Shown: positions 12,748 to 24,409 of the stretch, one piece after another
Numbering within the stretch: position 1 is the first letter of the stretch
How the letters are laid out: every line of letters begins with the position of its first letter
Origin: Mucidula mucida
Lineage: Eukaryota; Basidiomycota; Agaricomycetes; Agaricales; Physalacriaceae
Direction of reading: 5' to 3'
DNA length: 63,068 nt
Assembly (NCBI GenBank): GCA_015501055.1
Contig: JADNYV010000208.1
Coordinates: forward strand, 1 to 63,068
Program-made: the position numbers and the translations under genes
The notes under the pieces: generated by a model
What the model saw: the letters and a program-made list of their open reading frames with translations, nothing else
Told to the model about the DNA's origin: nothing
Database searches by the model: none

Positions 12748-12754
12748 TTTTATA
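12748..12754 (-). promoter_or_regulatory. TATA box of FunK1 copy B
   Basis: TATAAAA on the minus strand, 44 nt above the ATG at 12704. GTCACGAC lies just upstream (12782-12789, minus). Conserved in C and E at the same spacing. Confidence 0.65.
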
Positions 12755-13036
12755 GTCGTAGGCGCGCTCGCCTTTGTTCGCGTCGTGACTGCAATTACCA
12801 AGTTCGGATGTCAAGTTGATCGAACAATGTTAGGAGCCACATGATGCTTTAACTCCATTTGGACTACGCTAACAATGACAGTCCACAGTTGGTCCACAGT
12901 CTACTAACTGCGCCCGATATGTATCCCCATTATCACAATGGGCCTATCAGGTGGCAAGCGACTCTGACTTGTTTGCCTCGCCGCCAAATCGTGTCGCCGA
13001 GCACGGCCTCTCCATCCACTGTCGAGCACGCGCCAC

Positions 13037-13496
13037 GTTCTGCAAACGGATTAACGACAGTTGGTGACGCACAGCTCCTTTGATCCCAAACGACTTGACC
13101 ACTTTGAATCTGATGTAGAGAGTCAATATCACCATCTCAACTAAACGACGAAAACCTACAGTTTCTCGCCAAGTTGTTGCTTTTGAACGGATGAAGGCTT
13201 ATCAAGAAGTCCGTCAATGAACTCGTCCGTCGCCTGCTGTACTAGAGGGTCAGCCTTGGAGACCGGGATACTCGCTGTGGGACTGGATACAATCCGAATG
13301 ATCTCAGCTGCAGGAAGCTTGGCGAGGCCAGCGATGGTATGAGTCGGGCCAGCAGGAGTACTAGGCATAGGTGACGACGTCGCCGATGGTCCCCTCGACG
13401 AAAGATCAGGCGTCACAGGCGAGTCCTGAACCTTCGCTGCAGCTTCGGTAGACTCATCAATAGATCGGTGAGCTCGGATTGCCGGGTAGTCTCCAA
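13037..13496 (-). pseudogene. Fragment of the Rrm4-like gene 3' part
   Basis: Near-identical copy of the C-terminal exon region of the Rrm4-like gene (26320-26925), including its last donor site, with an internal deletion equal to about 26731-26866. It codes the linker before the last MLLE domain and ends in VQKQQLGEKL, but lacks the RRMs and the final exon. On one side it is joined to the FunK1 B 5' flank (at about 13036), on the other directly to the truncated P450 (at about 13496). It is thus a rearrangement scar, not a gene. Confidence 0.8.
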
Positions 13497-15222
13497 TTTC
13501 TGCAGGCAGGGATGAGTCCCACTTCCGCTCTGGGTTATCGTGCTCTCCAATCCGTGGAAGCGTCTATTTTGATGAAGGAACTGCTACAAGATCAGGATCC
13601 ATATCAATTTCGTTCCCGCATTCGAAGGTAAATCTCAGATGAACGGTCACTTCGGGATATGAACATGATTTCAGATTTGCCGCCTCGATTATATTCTGCG
13701 TGGCCTATGGGCGGCGTATCAAGTCGCTTCAGGAGGAGGTCGTCATTAAACAGACGCGAAGCGGCATGTGTAAGTGGATACCCTCTTGCAAGCTACGAAC
13801 GACTGACGAATGAGCTTAGATTTTGCCCAGTAAGATGGCACGTTTGTTTACATATTTCCTGACTAATTTGCGAATGTCTTTCCAGAGTCAAGTATGTCTT
13901 TCTCGTTGTGATGCTTGCTTCAGACTTGAAACCTTGAACAGCGTTCCCGGAAAGTTTTTGGTCGATTCGGTGTGTCCTGGAACTGCTTCTGGATGTATTA
14001 TCATTCAATTAGCGATCTTCTTTCACAGTGGCCCGTGCTCCTGTATCTCCCGGTTTGTTCTTCCCTTTGGTCAACGCGTCATGCGATTGAACCTGTTCTT
14101 AGCGCTTCCTTCAATGGTTTCGATGGGAGCCGGAACGCCGCAAGGCTCTCGACAGTGAATTATACTTGTCCTTGATGAATGAAGTGCGCGATAAAATGAA
14201 GGATGGAAATGCAAAGGCATGTATGGCGACATATGGGCTAGCTAGGCAAGAGGAATTCGGGCTTAACGACCTGGAGGCAGCATACACTTTGTCAGCGCCA
14301 TGGGCCGCTGGCGTTGGAACGGTACGTGGGCTCGCAAACATGCTATTGGTACTCATTCAGGAATAGACTGCTACTACCGTAGAGGTCTTTCTCAGTAAGT
14401 CGCTGTCATGCTTCAGAATACTATTCTGACAATCTAAAAGTGGCGATGCTCTTGTATCCCGAGGTTATGAAGAAGGCGCAGGCCGAAATTGACTTTGTTG
14501 TTGGTCGTGAGCGTATGCCGGGATTCCAAGATCAGGATAAACTTCCCTACATCCAAGCGTTGGTAAAGGAAACAACTCGGTAAGACAACTCGTCTCCTGC
14601 GACTTTGTAGCCCGATCTAATGTTGCGAACTCTGTAGGTGGCGTTGTTTGGCTCCAACGGGCTTTGCGCACGCTACCACGGCCGACGACATATATAATGG
14701 AATGCTCATTCCAGCGGGGAGTACCGTTTACGGGAACATCTTGTAAGTCTGACACATAGACCTCTCCCACCTAACGATTGTCCCAGTTCCATGACACAAG
14801 ACGAAGCTGTTTTCCCCAACCCAGATGAGTACTCTCCCGAGCGCTTTCTGAACACCTCCAATCCTACCCTCGTGAATTTCACTACACCTTTTGGATTCGG
14901 ACGTCGGTTGTGCCCGGGTATGCATGTGGCGTTGCAGGCAGACTACGTTGCCATTGTTAGGTAAAATATGGTCCGGAATCATTGACGCCCTCGCGTTGAA
15001 CCATTATGGTCTAGGATCTTATGGGCATTCAATGTCAAAGCGCCAGTTGACGAAAGCGGAAACAGGATCTTATCGAATCCCAACGATTTTTCGAGTGGCC
15101 TTGTTATTGGGCCCGCGCCGTTCAAATGTCTTTTCAGCGTTCGTGACGCGAACACGGCCGAGATCATTCTCCAGGACGCCGAACGAGCGGAAGTGGAAGC
15201 GCTAGACTGGCCTTGGTCCTAG
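13497..15222 (+). pseudogene. Cytochrome P450, left copy, 5' truncated
   Basis: Haem-thiolate monooxygenase of the microsomal fungal type. The C-terminal half is complete: I-helix region near 14280-14370, KETTRW with the ExxR pair near 14570-14640, PDEYSPERFLN, and the haem loop FGFGRRLCPGMHVA near 14890-14930 carrying the Cys ligand; the end is ALDWPWS. Four or more introns are conserved with the right-arm copy. The membrane anchor, the PPGP hinge and the first exons present in the right-arm copy (61990-62541) are missing; the sequence jumps into the Rrm4-like fragment instead. Without another first exon it cannot make a normal P450. Confidence 0.75.
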
Positions 15223-15867
15223 TCGAAGAAAGTTTTCCTGTACTTTTTTGTGATACTACACTAGAAGGGTGCCGCATATGTTCTGATATGTATGTTCAAT
15301 ACACACTGACTGAAGTAAATTTTGCATGTATTCCGTGCTCGAAGTAAACATGCCGTATGTCAGCCTGAACGACTTAGTCCATAGCCTTGGAGCTTCATCA
15401 TCACAACCGCAGTCCTGATACTTACTAGGAGCATCTTTTCACCTCAGCAGAGACATGCCCAAAGACCCACAAGGCAGGAAGGACGTCGGCTGAACCAGTT
15501 CACGTCATGACATTGACCCAGACCGAGCAGGAGATTGCCGTTTGATTTTTTCACCGTCAACAGAGCCTTTTATGTCAAACCGAGGTGCGATCGCGGTATC
15601 TCGACGTGGGCATCCGACATAGACGTTGAATCTTAGCGTTGCAGTGCCCAAAGGCCCCTGTCATTCGGCAAACAGCGGGCGATGAACTCGATCTTTTCTG
15701 ATCTTTTCTTTTCGAGTCCTCAAAGTAATCGCAAGGCACTGGAAATATATGGCGAGGCTGCGCACGAGATGCATTGGTCCGCGCTACAGCATCTCAAAAA
15801 TCATGATCATCATGCTTGGTGAACAGCGGCACGCCCTCAGAATGGCAAACGATTCATTCTTGCGAAA
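15223..15867. other. Shared spacer between P450 and FAD oxidase genes
   Basis: No coding frame. It acts as the common 3' side of the P450 and the 5' side of the FAD oxidase, and is repeated in inverted form at 59578-60226. Confidence 0.5.
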
Positions 15868-18591
15868 ATGACCATCTCTTATAGGCCTACAGCTCCGCCT
15901 TCCGCTTGTTTTATGACATACCTTCTCATGCAGTACACTCTCTTCGCCGCAATCTGTGGATTTTTTTCCCCAGTTGCCGCCTCCAGTGTCTTGTTACGCG
16001 GGGGTATCACAGATTCTCAGTGGAACGAACTCAATAGTACGGTCAACGGTCGTCTTTTCTACGCATCACCTCTCGCCCGCCCATGCTACTTTCTTGCACA
16101 GGGTGTTGCAGGTGATTTCAATACAGCCACCTGCGAAAGCGTCATGGACAATTATACGAACAGAGGTGTGTACCACTAACTCCCAGCTACGAGGCGCTCC
16201 TGATCACACCTCTCACATCAGACTATCGCGTGAATGTGTTCGCAGCTTATATGAACGTGATTTTTTTTTGTTGTGGACATTTACAGGACAGTCCCTCATC
16301 CCCCCTACAGACTGAATGGGAGACTTGTCAATCTACTTCTTCACAATGCTTACTTAACGATGCGGACCCTCAAGACACTCTGGCCTTTTCTCCACCAAGC
16401 GTCTGCGAACAAGGCAGTATCTCCTCGTACTATGTATGATTTGTTCTAAAGGGTGCTTGCATTTACAACTTTAACCGATGTCTCTAGATTGATGTTCGTT
16501 CTCCCTCCGACGTTCAATCTGCTTTCTCCTTTGCGAGAATCACTGGGATCAACCTTGCCATCAAGAGTACCGGTGTAAGTGTTTCCCTACTATTTCGCCG
16601 TGTGCTCATTCAGGGATTTCTGTCTACACAGCACGATTACATTGGTCGCAGCTCGGCGCCTGACTCTCTTGGTATATGGGTGCGCAAGGCTCATCTTTCT
16701 CTCAAGTATTCGTGCTCAATTTGTTCTTCCGAGCCAAGATCCACAACCTGCAATCGGCAAGTAGTTCCCTCTCTGCCTGTAGATGTTAGGCTCATCTTCT
16801 TCAGCTTGCTTACGATGCCGATTTCGTCCCTTCCGCCTGCCCGCCGAGCTCTGGAGACCCTGCTATTACTTTCGAGGTACTTGGTTCCGCGCTTTCCATG
16901 ATTGTACTATCGTTACAGATTGTCGCTAGTCCGGAGTCCTACAAGAAAGACTTTTCGAATTCGCCGAAGCTAACCATGTCACCTTCCCCGGCGGTTCATC
17001 TACGAGCATCGCTGCTGCAGGAGGTTATCTGCAGGGTGGCGGCCATAGGTAAGCTCAACAATCGAATTCAGACGTTCCTCACACTTCCCGCGTAGCGCAA
17101 TATCTAATGTATTCGGCTTGGCTGTCGATCGCGTTGTATGTGTTTGCGTCGCTTGCTACATTTTGCACTTGCTCACTGCGGATATCTGCAGTTACAGGCA
17201 AAGGTTGTCACGCCAAGGGGCGACTATTTGACCGCCAATAGATGTCAGAATACTGATCTCTTTTTCGCTCTTCGCGGAGGCGGAGGCAGTACATTTGGAG
17301 TGGTTATGGAAGTGACCATGAAGGCTCTTCCACGAATAACGCTTACTACGTATACCCCCACTCCCTTCGTAGAAGACTTGTTCATGCTTACCAGGGTCTC
17401 CCAGGGCTGTAGCGACGTTCAACGGAACAGACGAACGAATGGAGAGTATTCTGCAGTTTATGATCTCGCATTCACTGTTCTATGCCCAAAGAGGTATTCT
17501 TCAGTCGCTTCCCCCATTTTCTCGACTGACCTCGAGTTCCAGGATGGGGAGGCTACGTGCTCGTAAGTACTACTTCTCTTCACAACCTTGATGTGCTCGA
17601 CGCCCTAATAGCCTCGACAAAGTATCATTTTCACCAATCCTATCCTCGGAATCAAAGAAGCAGCGGATGACATGGCTGAGCTACAGGCCTTCCTTGACAG
17701 CCTAGCTGATTCTACAAGCACATTTAGTCTGACAGTCATCCCATCCTTCCTCAGCTTTTTCAACGAATTTCTTGCGTCTAGCGTGGTATGCCATTCCTGT
17801 TTTCGGGATTTCAACGTCTCACAACGCTGCGCAGCCCGTGGGTGTGCCTTCCATTACTAGCTCCCGACTTATCCCGGTGGATAATTTCGCTACAAACACG
17901 GAACGCGGGAAGTTGCTCGACGCCTTAATGGAGGTCTTCCGAGACTCAAGTTTTCCTATCGTCTTCGCTGTTGCCCCATTCCTGTACAATCAAACCGAGG
18001 AAACGAGCGTCACCGATGCCTGGAGACGGTCGTTGTGGCATGTACGTTTCCTGTGAGATGTGCGCGCTGGTAGTCTCTCATCTCCGAAAGATCACGTCCT
18101 CGGCATCTTGGTCTTTCAATACAACGACGGACACCAAAATACGTGCCTACCAGGGACTTACAAAGAAGATGGATACCTTACGAGATATTACGCCGGGTTC
18201 TGGAGCTTATCAGGTGGGCTGTTCATATTCCACGCTGGCGCGCGCGTGTCCTGATGCGGCGTCGTGCTAGAATGAGGCTGACATTCACGAACCGAATTTC
18301 GAGGGTGAGCACTCTTTATGGTGTCAGGAGGCCTCACCATGTACACAGCTCTGTTCGTAGCATCATTCTGGGGCAATAACTATGAGCGACTGGTCGCCAT
18401 CAAGAGGAAGTAGTAAGTAGCTTGTCATCTTTTTGGCAATGTAAAAGCTTATGCTGTATAGTGATCCTGACCATCTCTTGGATTGCTGGCATTGCGGTAG
18501 AGAATCTTCGCTTCCTTTCTAGTCACCTTACTAACTGTCAACAGTGGACTGGAAGGGCGCGAAGGATCCCAAGTACAAGTGTTATATCTAA
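15868..18591 (+). CDS. FAD-dependent BBE-type oxidase, left copy
   Basis: Secreted flavin oxidase of the berberine-bridge-enzyme/FAD-linked oxidase type, with at least ten exons. A hydrophobic signal peptide follows a Met at 15868 or, more likely, 15913 ([18 protein letters not shown]). The FAD-binding part shows [19 protein letters not shown], then [14 protein letters not shown] with the His that usually carries [25 protein letters not shown] and [17 protein letters not shown]. The second Cys anchor of bicovalent members is not evident, so single-linkage FAD is likely. The C-terminal BBE part is [20 protein letters not shown], ending KDPKYKCYI. Splicing as I read it keeps the frame throughout, unlike the right-arm copy. 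Substrate unknown (sugars, alcohols and alkaloids are used in the family). It is co-oriented with the P450. Confidence 0.75.
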
Positions 18592-18999
18592 AACCTCGGC
18601 GGGATGCGAATCGTCGGTTCAGCATTCCGAGACTGCGATGCTGGCTCTGAATACCCAAACATATGATTTATATAAGCCGAGTGAACTGCGAAGTCTGCAA
18701 TCACCTGGGGGCGGGTGTTGACTGGGTCGAACTCTTGGCTCTGAACCTTCAAAGCCTTTTCGACAGGGACTTGTCAGAAAGTTTTAGAAACCTTTTAGTC
18801 GCGTAGTCTGATAAGAGCGATTGAGGGAAGGACATTGACTAAGGAACATGTTCCAGCTGTCCTTGCTTCAGTTGCGTTGCAATGTTTCTTATCACTCAAT
18901 CAATGGGAAGCCACTGCATATCCCAAGATAATTTGACACAGTCATTGGTAATGCACATTGAAATTGTTGTGGTGCTTAAGATAGCCAACAGGTCGCACG
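18592..18999. other. Convergent 3' spacer, FAD oxidase and AAA-like genes
   Basis: No gene seen. The two genes end facing each other; the inverted copy is 56460-56867. Confidence 0.5.
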
Positions 19000-20447
19000 T
19001 TAAATACTGAATATTTCTTCCGGAGGCACCAAACGACCTCGAACGTTTCCGCCGCAGTCGACCCATTCATAGCTAGGTCGTTTCTGCCCCATAAACGAAC
19101 TAAACCGTTCAAAAGTATTCCTCATGGAATACTCCACGTTGTTGCCGCTGCAATAATTCGGTGCATCCTTCATCTCGTCAACAAATTTCATGCCCTCAGA
19201 TTCGCCCAAGACCTCCGTCGCTAATGCCTGAACCTCGGAAAGTGTGAAACCAAAAGCGCCTTGCTCCTCATCGGATATATCACACCCAATCTGGTCGAAC
19301 AGCGACTGGGAAAGTAGTGCGGATCTAACCCAGGTTGGCTCTTCTTCCAAAGGTTGCCCCACAATAGCGCCACCGACTACGTAGCCATCATCTAGGGCGG
19401 AACGGAATGGGTCAATGATACAGTCCCGGAGGAAACTACTGATTTCGACGCAATTCTCGGGTGTTGATGTCAATAGCGGCCAGTTGAAGTTGTCGATGAG
19501 GATAATGAGTTTGTGGCCGGAACGAGGAAGAAGTAACTAAACGATGGTCAGAGAAGTCTCGTACCTAGGAGGAAAATGACTTACCACAAGCTCATCAAAC
19601 GTAAGTCTAGACGTGGGGTGAAAGAGGTGTGCTGTATCAGACAGATCCAGTTCCTCGGCATATCGAACAAAGAAATCGTGATATATCATGTTCATGTATT
19701 CGTTTACTGAACGGCGCATGTTTTCGCCGGTGTCGTAGAAGACCTCCTGGACGTCAACACGCAGGACAAGACGATCCCCCCGGACAGGTGGAAGACTGGA
19801 CGGATGATCGCCGAAAACATGAGCGGCAGGGCGTTCGTTGGCGGATTCGTGAAGAAACTCGGATGTTGAAAGGAACGTAGTTTTACCAAAGCCGGAAGGT
19901 CGTCTCATTAGCGCGAGTCGATCTTCCCAGCGTCGAGAGAGCACGGGACATAGAGCGGTGATAAAGGGTATCTTGTTCACCCATACGATGCCAGGCATGT
20001 CAAGAAATTTCCGCAGGTCATTGCGACGAGGAACACGGCTCTGCACAACGTTGGTGTTTTCACCCCCCAAAAAAAGGTCGTGACGCTCACCGTTGCAGCC
20101 GCGAAGGTGCATTTGTATAGATGTGGATGAATAAGAGTAGGCGGGTTGTAGTATTTCCGGTTCGTGTCTGGGCTTGAGGAGCCCGAATTGGACCGCTGAC
20201 GGTCGCCGCTCTGAGCAGAGAGCTTGTTCATATCTGGACTGATTGGTGGTGAGGTCAAGAAGGTGCAGGATAGAGCATGGGAGGTATCGAGGAATATAGA
20301 TTCCCCAGAGCCCCTGAGAAGGAGGATGAGGACGATATAGAGACATCTACAGGTCAATTTAGCGCGCGGAAACAGGGAATGAGCCCGACGCGTACCGGCT
20401 TGGGCAAAGCGGGCAAGGCGCGCGCCCGAGTCGTGGAACGTCGACAT
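19000..20447 (-). CDS. AAA-ATPase-like protein, left copy
   Basis: Resembles the fungal AAA-ATPase-like family (Pfam PF09820), proteins of unknown role often expanded in mushrooms. The main frame contains RKFLDMPGIVWVNKIPF, then MRRPSGFGKTTFLSTSEFLH as the P-loop, VLRVDVQEVFYDTGENMR, and after a short intron near 19536-19590 a Walker-B-like LIILIDNFNWPLL and the C-terminal part ending VPPEEIFSI. The N-terminal start is uncertain: two overlapping frames run from 20447 and 20346, and relative to the right copy one base is missing near 20310, which may reflect an intron, a real shift or an error. Downstream of the P-loop the frame is intact, unlike the right-arm copy. Confidence 0.65.
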
Positions 20448-20525
20448 GTTGGACGTAATTTGATGAACAGTGATCGTCGTTGGCGCGCTGTTTCATTCCC
20501 TCCGGACAGCGTCGAGTTCAGCGAC

Positions 20526-20601
20526 ATGGGACATTTAGGTTTGAGGGGGAATCCATCGCGAGGTACTATTCGTCGATGATACTCGATGCGCCATCCCTTT
20601 A
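20526..20601 (+). pseudogene. F-box gene 3' scrap (F5)
   Basis: Reads GTFRFEGESIARYYSSMIL then DAPSL and stop, the very end of the F-box family last exon (compare F4, 53241-53330), followed by the family's 3' flank. The rest of the gene is absent; it is cut where the AAA-like gene begins (about 20505). Confidence 0.7.
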
Positions 20602-20689
20602 GCGAACCATCTTTCCTACGACGACCAGTTGTTTATCGCTCCTTGTCCACACTTCTTTACTTTCTCCCAAGTATTTAGAGATTGATCAT

Positions 20690-21002
20690 CTACAAATAAG
20701 TAGTATGTTGGAAGTCTGCCTTTGTGTGAAAACGAAACTATACTTACCGGAGCAACTGCTCGCGAATCTCATGCTCTTCTAGAAGGGAACGGTCAGCAAA
20801 GGCTGTGCCCTCATCCTGTGCAGTGCTCAAACAGTTGTATGTTCAATGTTGAAGCTTGAAGAAAGACAACAAGGAGTAGAGGACCGATATCACTACCACC
20901 GTCACCACTGCTGTGTAGTTGCATAGAGAGAACAATGAGATCAGAGAGCCTACAGTAGAATAGAGCGGAAGAAAATATCAGGACACCGGAGGGCAGGAGC
21001 AT
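20690..21002 (-). other. Small repeated ORF region S1
   Basis: One of three related segments lying between an F-box 3' end and a FunK1 3' end. On the minus strand a Met at 21002 opens a hydrophobic signal-like start (MLLPSGVLIFSSALFYCRLS). Further on, after CACAG, is a possible exon reading EGTAFADRSLLEEHEIREQL and ending at GTAAGT. The next acceptor is CACAC here instead of CACAG in S2, so S1 may be unspliceable. How the first part joins the exon is unclear. A short secreted or membrane peptide is possible; a non-coding RNA is equally open. Confidence 0.35.
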
Positions 21003-21290
21003 TGCCAGTGATAAGAGAGGATATTTTGTGTGGCGTTATGGCTATAATAACTGCCGACTTAGTGGGACGCTCCCAGGCCGGCTCCAACATTGTTACATGA
21101 AAAGGTTGGTAAAGCTATACTCAGTAATCGCGCACCCGATGTCGGAGACAAATTCATACATGAAGATTCATAGGTGTATTGGTACAGTACATAAAATCGT
21201 AAAAAAGAGACGGCGCACAATCACAGTAGTAGTACAACAAACTGAGACAAAGAATCATATATCGACGCCACACTCCATCTCATCCATTGC

Positions 21291-24200
21291 TCAAGACTTC
21301 TTGTTCGCCGTGCTCTTCGAGACCCGTTTAGTACCTGCCACAGGTCTTTCCCCTCGAAGCTGACGAGAGGAAGCAGCAGCGGCGGGCTGACCAGATGTAC
21401 CCGCCGCGGAAGTACCCGCCCCCGAGCCAGAAGGAGCACGTGCCTTCACCGCCGCTTGCTTCGTCTTCCGCACAGGTGTTTTGGGCCCTTTCGCAGCATC
21501 GGATGAAGCTGCACTCTTAAGCCTAGTTGACCGTCTAAGCGGCTGGGCCGCTGGAGCAGTAGCGCGCTTAGGCCTTTTGGCGGCCTGCACGGCGGCGTCT
21601 TCAGCGGGCCTTTTCCCAGGTCGCGATGGCTGAGCGTCCGTGTCGGTCTTGGGCTTCTTCTTCTGCGCCTCGTCAACGGAAACGTCGGCATGGCGTTTGC
21701 GAGATCGTGATGGGCCACTGTCTGGGTTCGGCGCGACCTGGTCTTTGGTTTCGTGTTCGATAGGGGGTGAAGGAGGGCCCGGTTCGTTCGATGCCTTCTT
21801 GAGCTCGTCAGCTGCACAATATCCCACCCCGGCCATGCCGCGGTGCATTTCCATGAATATGTCGTGAATCTGGCGATAAAACTGGTGTTTGAAGTGGGCG
21901 GGGTCCCAGTACGGAGTAACCTGGTCGACACACGGCACTGTGTTCTCGACCACTTTGTAGCAGTTCCGCACAAGGTATACGAAGGCGGACATGATATTGC
22001 ACAAAGGCAATGCATTTGCCTCCTCGTAAAACGCAATCAGCACTTCCTGCGCTTCTGTAAAGGCAGGCATGTCGGGTTGTTTGATATTTCGAACGAAATT
22101 GTGGCGCTCCAGAGAGCCTTTGAGGGAGCCATCAAAGAGCTTGTCGTACAGTACAAGGACCGCTCCATGTTTTTCAACGACATCTGGGGCATCCGCCCGA
22201 AGGCAATTAGGAACCGTGGTGAGGAGGTGCGAGAGAAGCATCCATAAGACAGATTCCAGATCGTGCAGGAAGTTGAATTGAAACCACGATTTTTTCCCCT
22301 GCGGCTTGTGTGCCGTGGTATGAACATCCTTCCATGACTTTCCCTGCTTGGCGGCCGAATCCGGTGGGAAGTAATGCTCCATGGCCTGATATTCGACGGC
22401 CATGAATCCGGGAGTGCCCTGGAAAAACTCAATCAGAAAAAGACCAAAAGCAGTCGACACAACTTACAGTGAGGGGAAGAATAGACTGGCATTGAGAGTC
22501 GTAGCGGCGTGCATACTCCAGATCAGAGATTTTGATGTGGCGTTCCTCCATATACATCAGGCAATTACCAGGACTGATATCCCGATGAATGAACCCGGCC
22601 AAACGCATGTAATCGAGACCTGCAGGCATATGAGAACAAACACATTGTCAAAGTTTTGGACGTACCATAAACAAGTTGAGCTAATCCCAGTGCGAAATCA
22701 CCATAGTTCTTCATGGTGTATAAGGTTTGACATTCCTCCGCGAAAACGATCCTCCGATGGGTCCGCCGAGTATGTGGGTAGACAGGCGAGTCCTTGGCAA
22801 GAGGTGCTGTAGCCTGAGGTTTCGCTGATGCCTTGCGTACGCCGGTATTAGCGGCGGCCTTTCCCTTTCCCTTTCCCTTTGCCTTTGCCTCTGCCGTTTT
22901 CCCGCGGCTGCCTTTGACGGTGGCTTCCTTGGCAGGAGCGTTCTGGGGTAGCGGAGTGTAGCAGTACTCGACTGCACCGTCTGGGGGTGCGAGGGTGGTG
23001 TCATCCTGGCCATTGACCTGGACAGCGATATCTTTCACAATCGTCATGAAGTACTGCTTAGCATCCTCGGCCATGGGTACGCCTGGAGGGCTAGTCGGAG
23101 GGCGCTGATCCACCGAAACGCCAATTTTGTCCAAATCCTCGAGCGCTTTGAAGATCTCGTTTTGTATGTCCTCTTCCGATTTAGCATCGAAATAAAGCCA
23201 GACGTCCTTCAAAACCTCGGTTTTACCGAGAGGCTGATTGTAAGCGTCCAGCTCTTGCACCGCCCATACCCTTGTTGCGCGGGTTATGATGTCCAGTGCA
23301 CTCGATTCATCGATGCAGCGGACGGTCTGGTAAACCTTGTCGCCGACGGTGAATCGGTACTGAACGTCGTCTTTTGCATCCCGAAGTCGGGTAACCGTCG
23401 GATCATAACCAAGTCCCTCAAGCGTAGCGAACGTCATGAAAATGATGAATCTGATGAAATCCTCCGGGTTCTAAGAGCAGCGATGAGACAGTGCCGACAA
23501 TTTCAATGTAAAACGACCTACCTCGTGGTAATTGAAGTCTTCAGATACGGCGATGTGCGATCTAGAAAAGTACCAAAACCGCATCATGTTGCCCTCGACG
23601 GTGAAGGACAACACATATCGGCGGCATGGATCATTATAGAGAATGTGGCTGACGGCATTGACGATTTGATCCTCGTTCTAGCAACGATTTAGAAATGAAG
23701 GATAAAAATCTAGGTCGAGAACTCACCGTTCCTCTATCCTTCACGTCAAGTTTAGCCTCCATGCCGCCCCCGACGTCACAAGTTCTGACATTCTCGTCAT
23801 CAACTTCACCCCCGCCGTCGCTCGACTCCATCAAAATAAAGCGTCCATCGGTCCTCATGGACCCTCCGCGCACCTCCGATTTCGTTTCAAGGTTCGGGCG
23901 GCAGACAAAGCGGGTTGTGCGCTTGGGCACTTGCGCCGCGCCCTTCTCCTTGTTCCAAGTCATGCAGAGGTCGTGAATCTTCTCCGCAATACGCTCCAAG
24001 CCTTTGTAAGTAGCATCCTCCTTGACCCCCGTCTTGACTTGTGTACGGGCCCAGCCAGAATTGTTCAGATAGTGGCCCCTCTTTAATCCTTTCACTAGCC
24101 AGGAGATCAGGCCATCGGTTTCGGCGCGAGATGGGAGGATATCTGTGAGGTAGGTAGCGAAGTAGGCGTCGACGGGGACCTGAACGGTGTGACCCGTGGT

Positions 24201-24359
24201 GGAAGCCCTCAAGGCGGCGCGCTGCTCGCGAAGGGAGAGGGTGTCGGCATCGTCCATGGTCATCGGTTTGAAGAGTCGAGCAGTCAGTGGCCCGCGATCC
24301 TCTTCACCGGTCGGGTTACGAGGTGTCTGGTTAGGTGGTGTCTGAGTAGCAGTCTCCAT
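21291..24359 (-). CDS. FunK1-type protein kinase copy C
   Basis: Five exons on the minus strand: 24359-23727, 23677-23522, 23470-22666, 22619-22468 and 22418-21291, total 2874 nt (957 aa). Same design as copy B and nearly identical in exons 1-4: N-terminal domain, HRDISPGN catalytic loop, KISDLEYAR, GTPGFMAVEYQ, basic tail. Differences: two extra residues in the Lys/Gly repeat of exon 3 (GKGKGKG), and the poly-Glu insert of B is replaced by HKPQGKK, as in copy D. That mixture suggests gene conversion or recombination within exon 5. Its 5' flank (to about 24690) matches B's. The order FunK1 C then Rrm4-like gene seems to be the source of the scrambled B junction. Confidence 0.85.
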
Positions 24360-24402
24360 GGTAAGAATGAGTGTTGGTGAACAATGAAAGAGGAAACTCA
24401 CG

Positions 24403-24409
24403 TTTTATA
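24403..24409 (-). promoter_or_regulatory. TATA box of FunK1 copy C
   Basis: TATAAAA on the minus strand, 44 nt above the ATG at 24359, in the same conserved block as in B and E. Confidence 0.65.
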
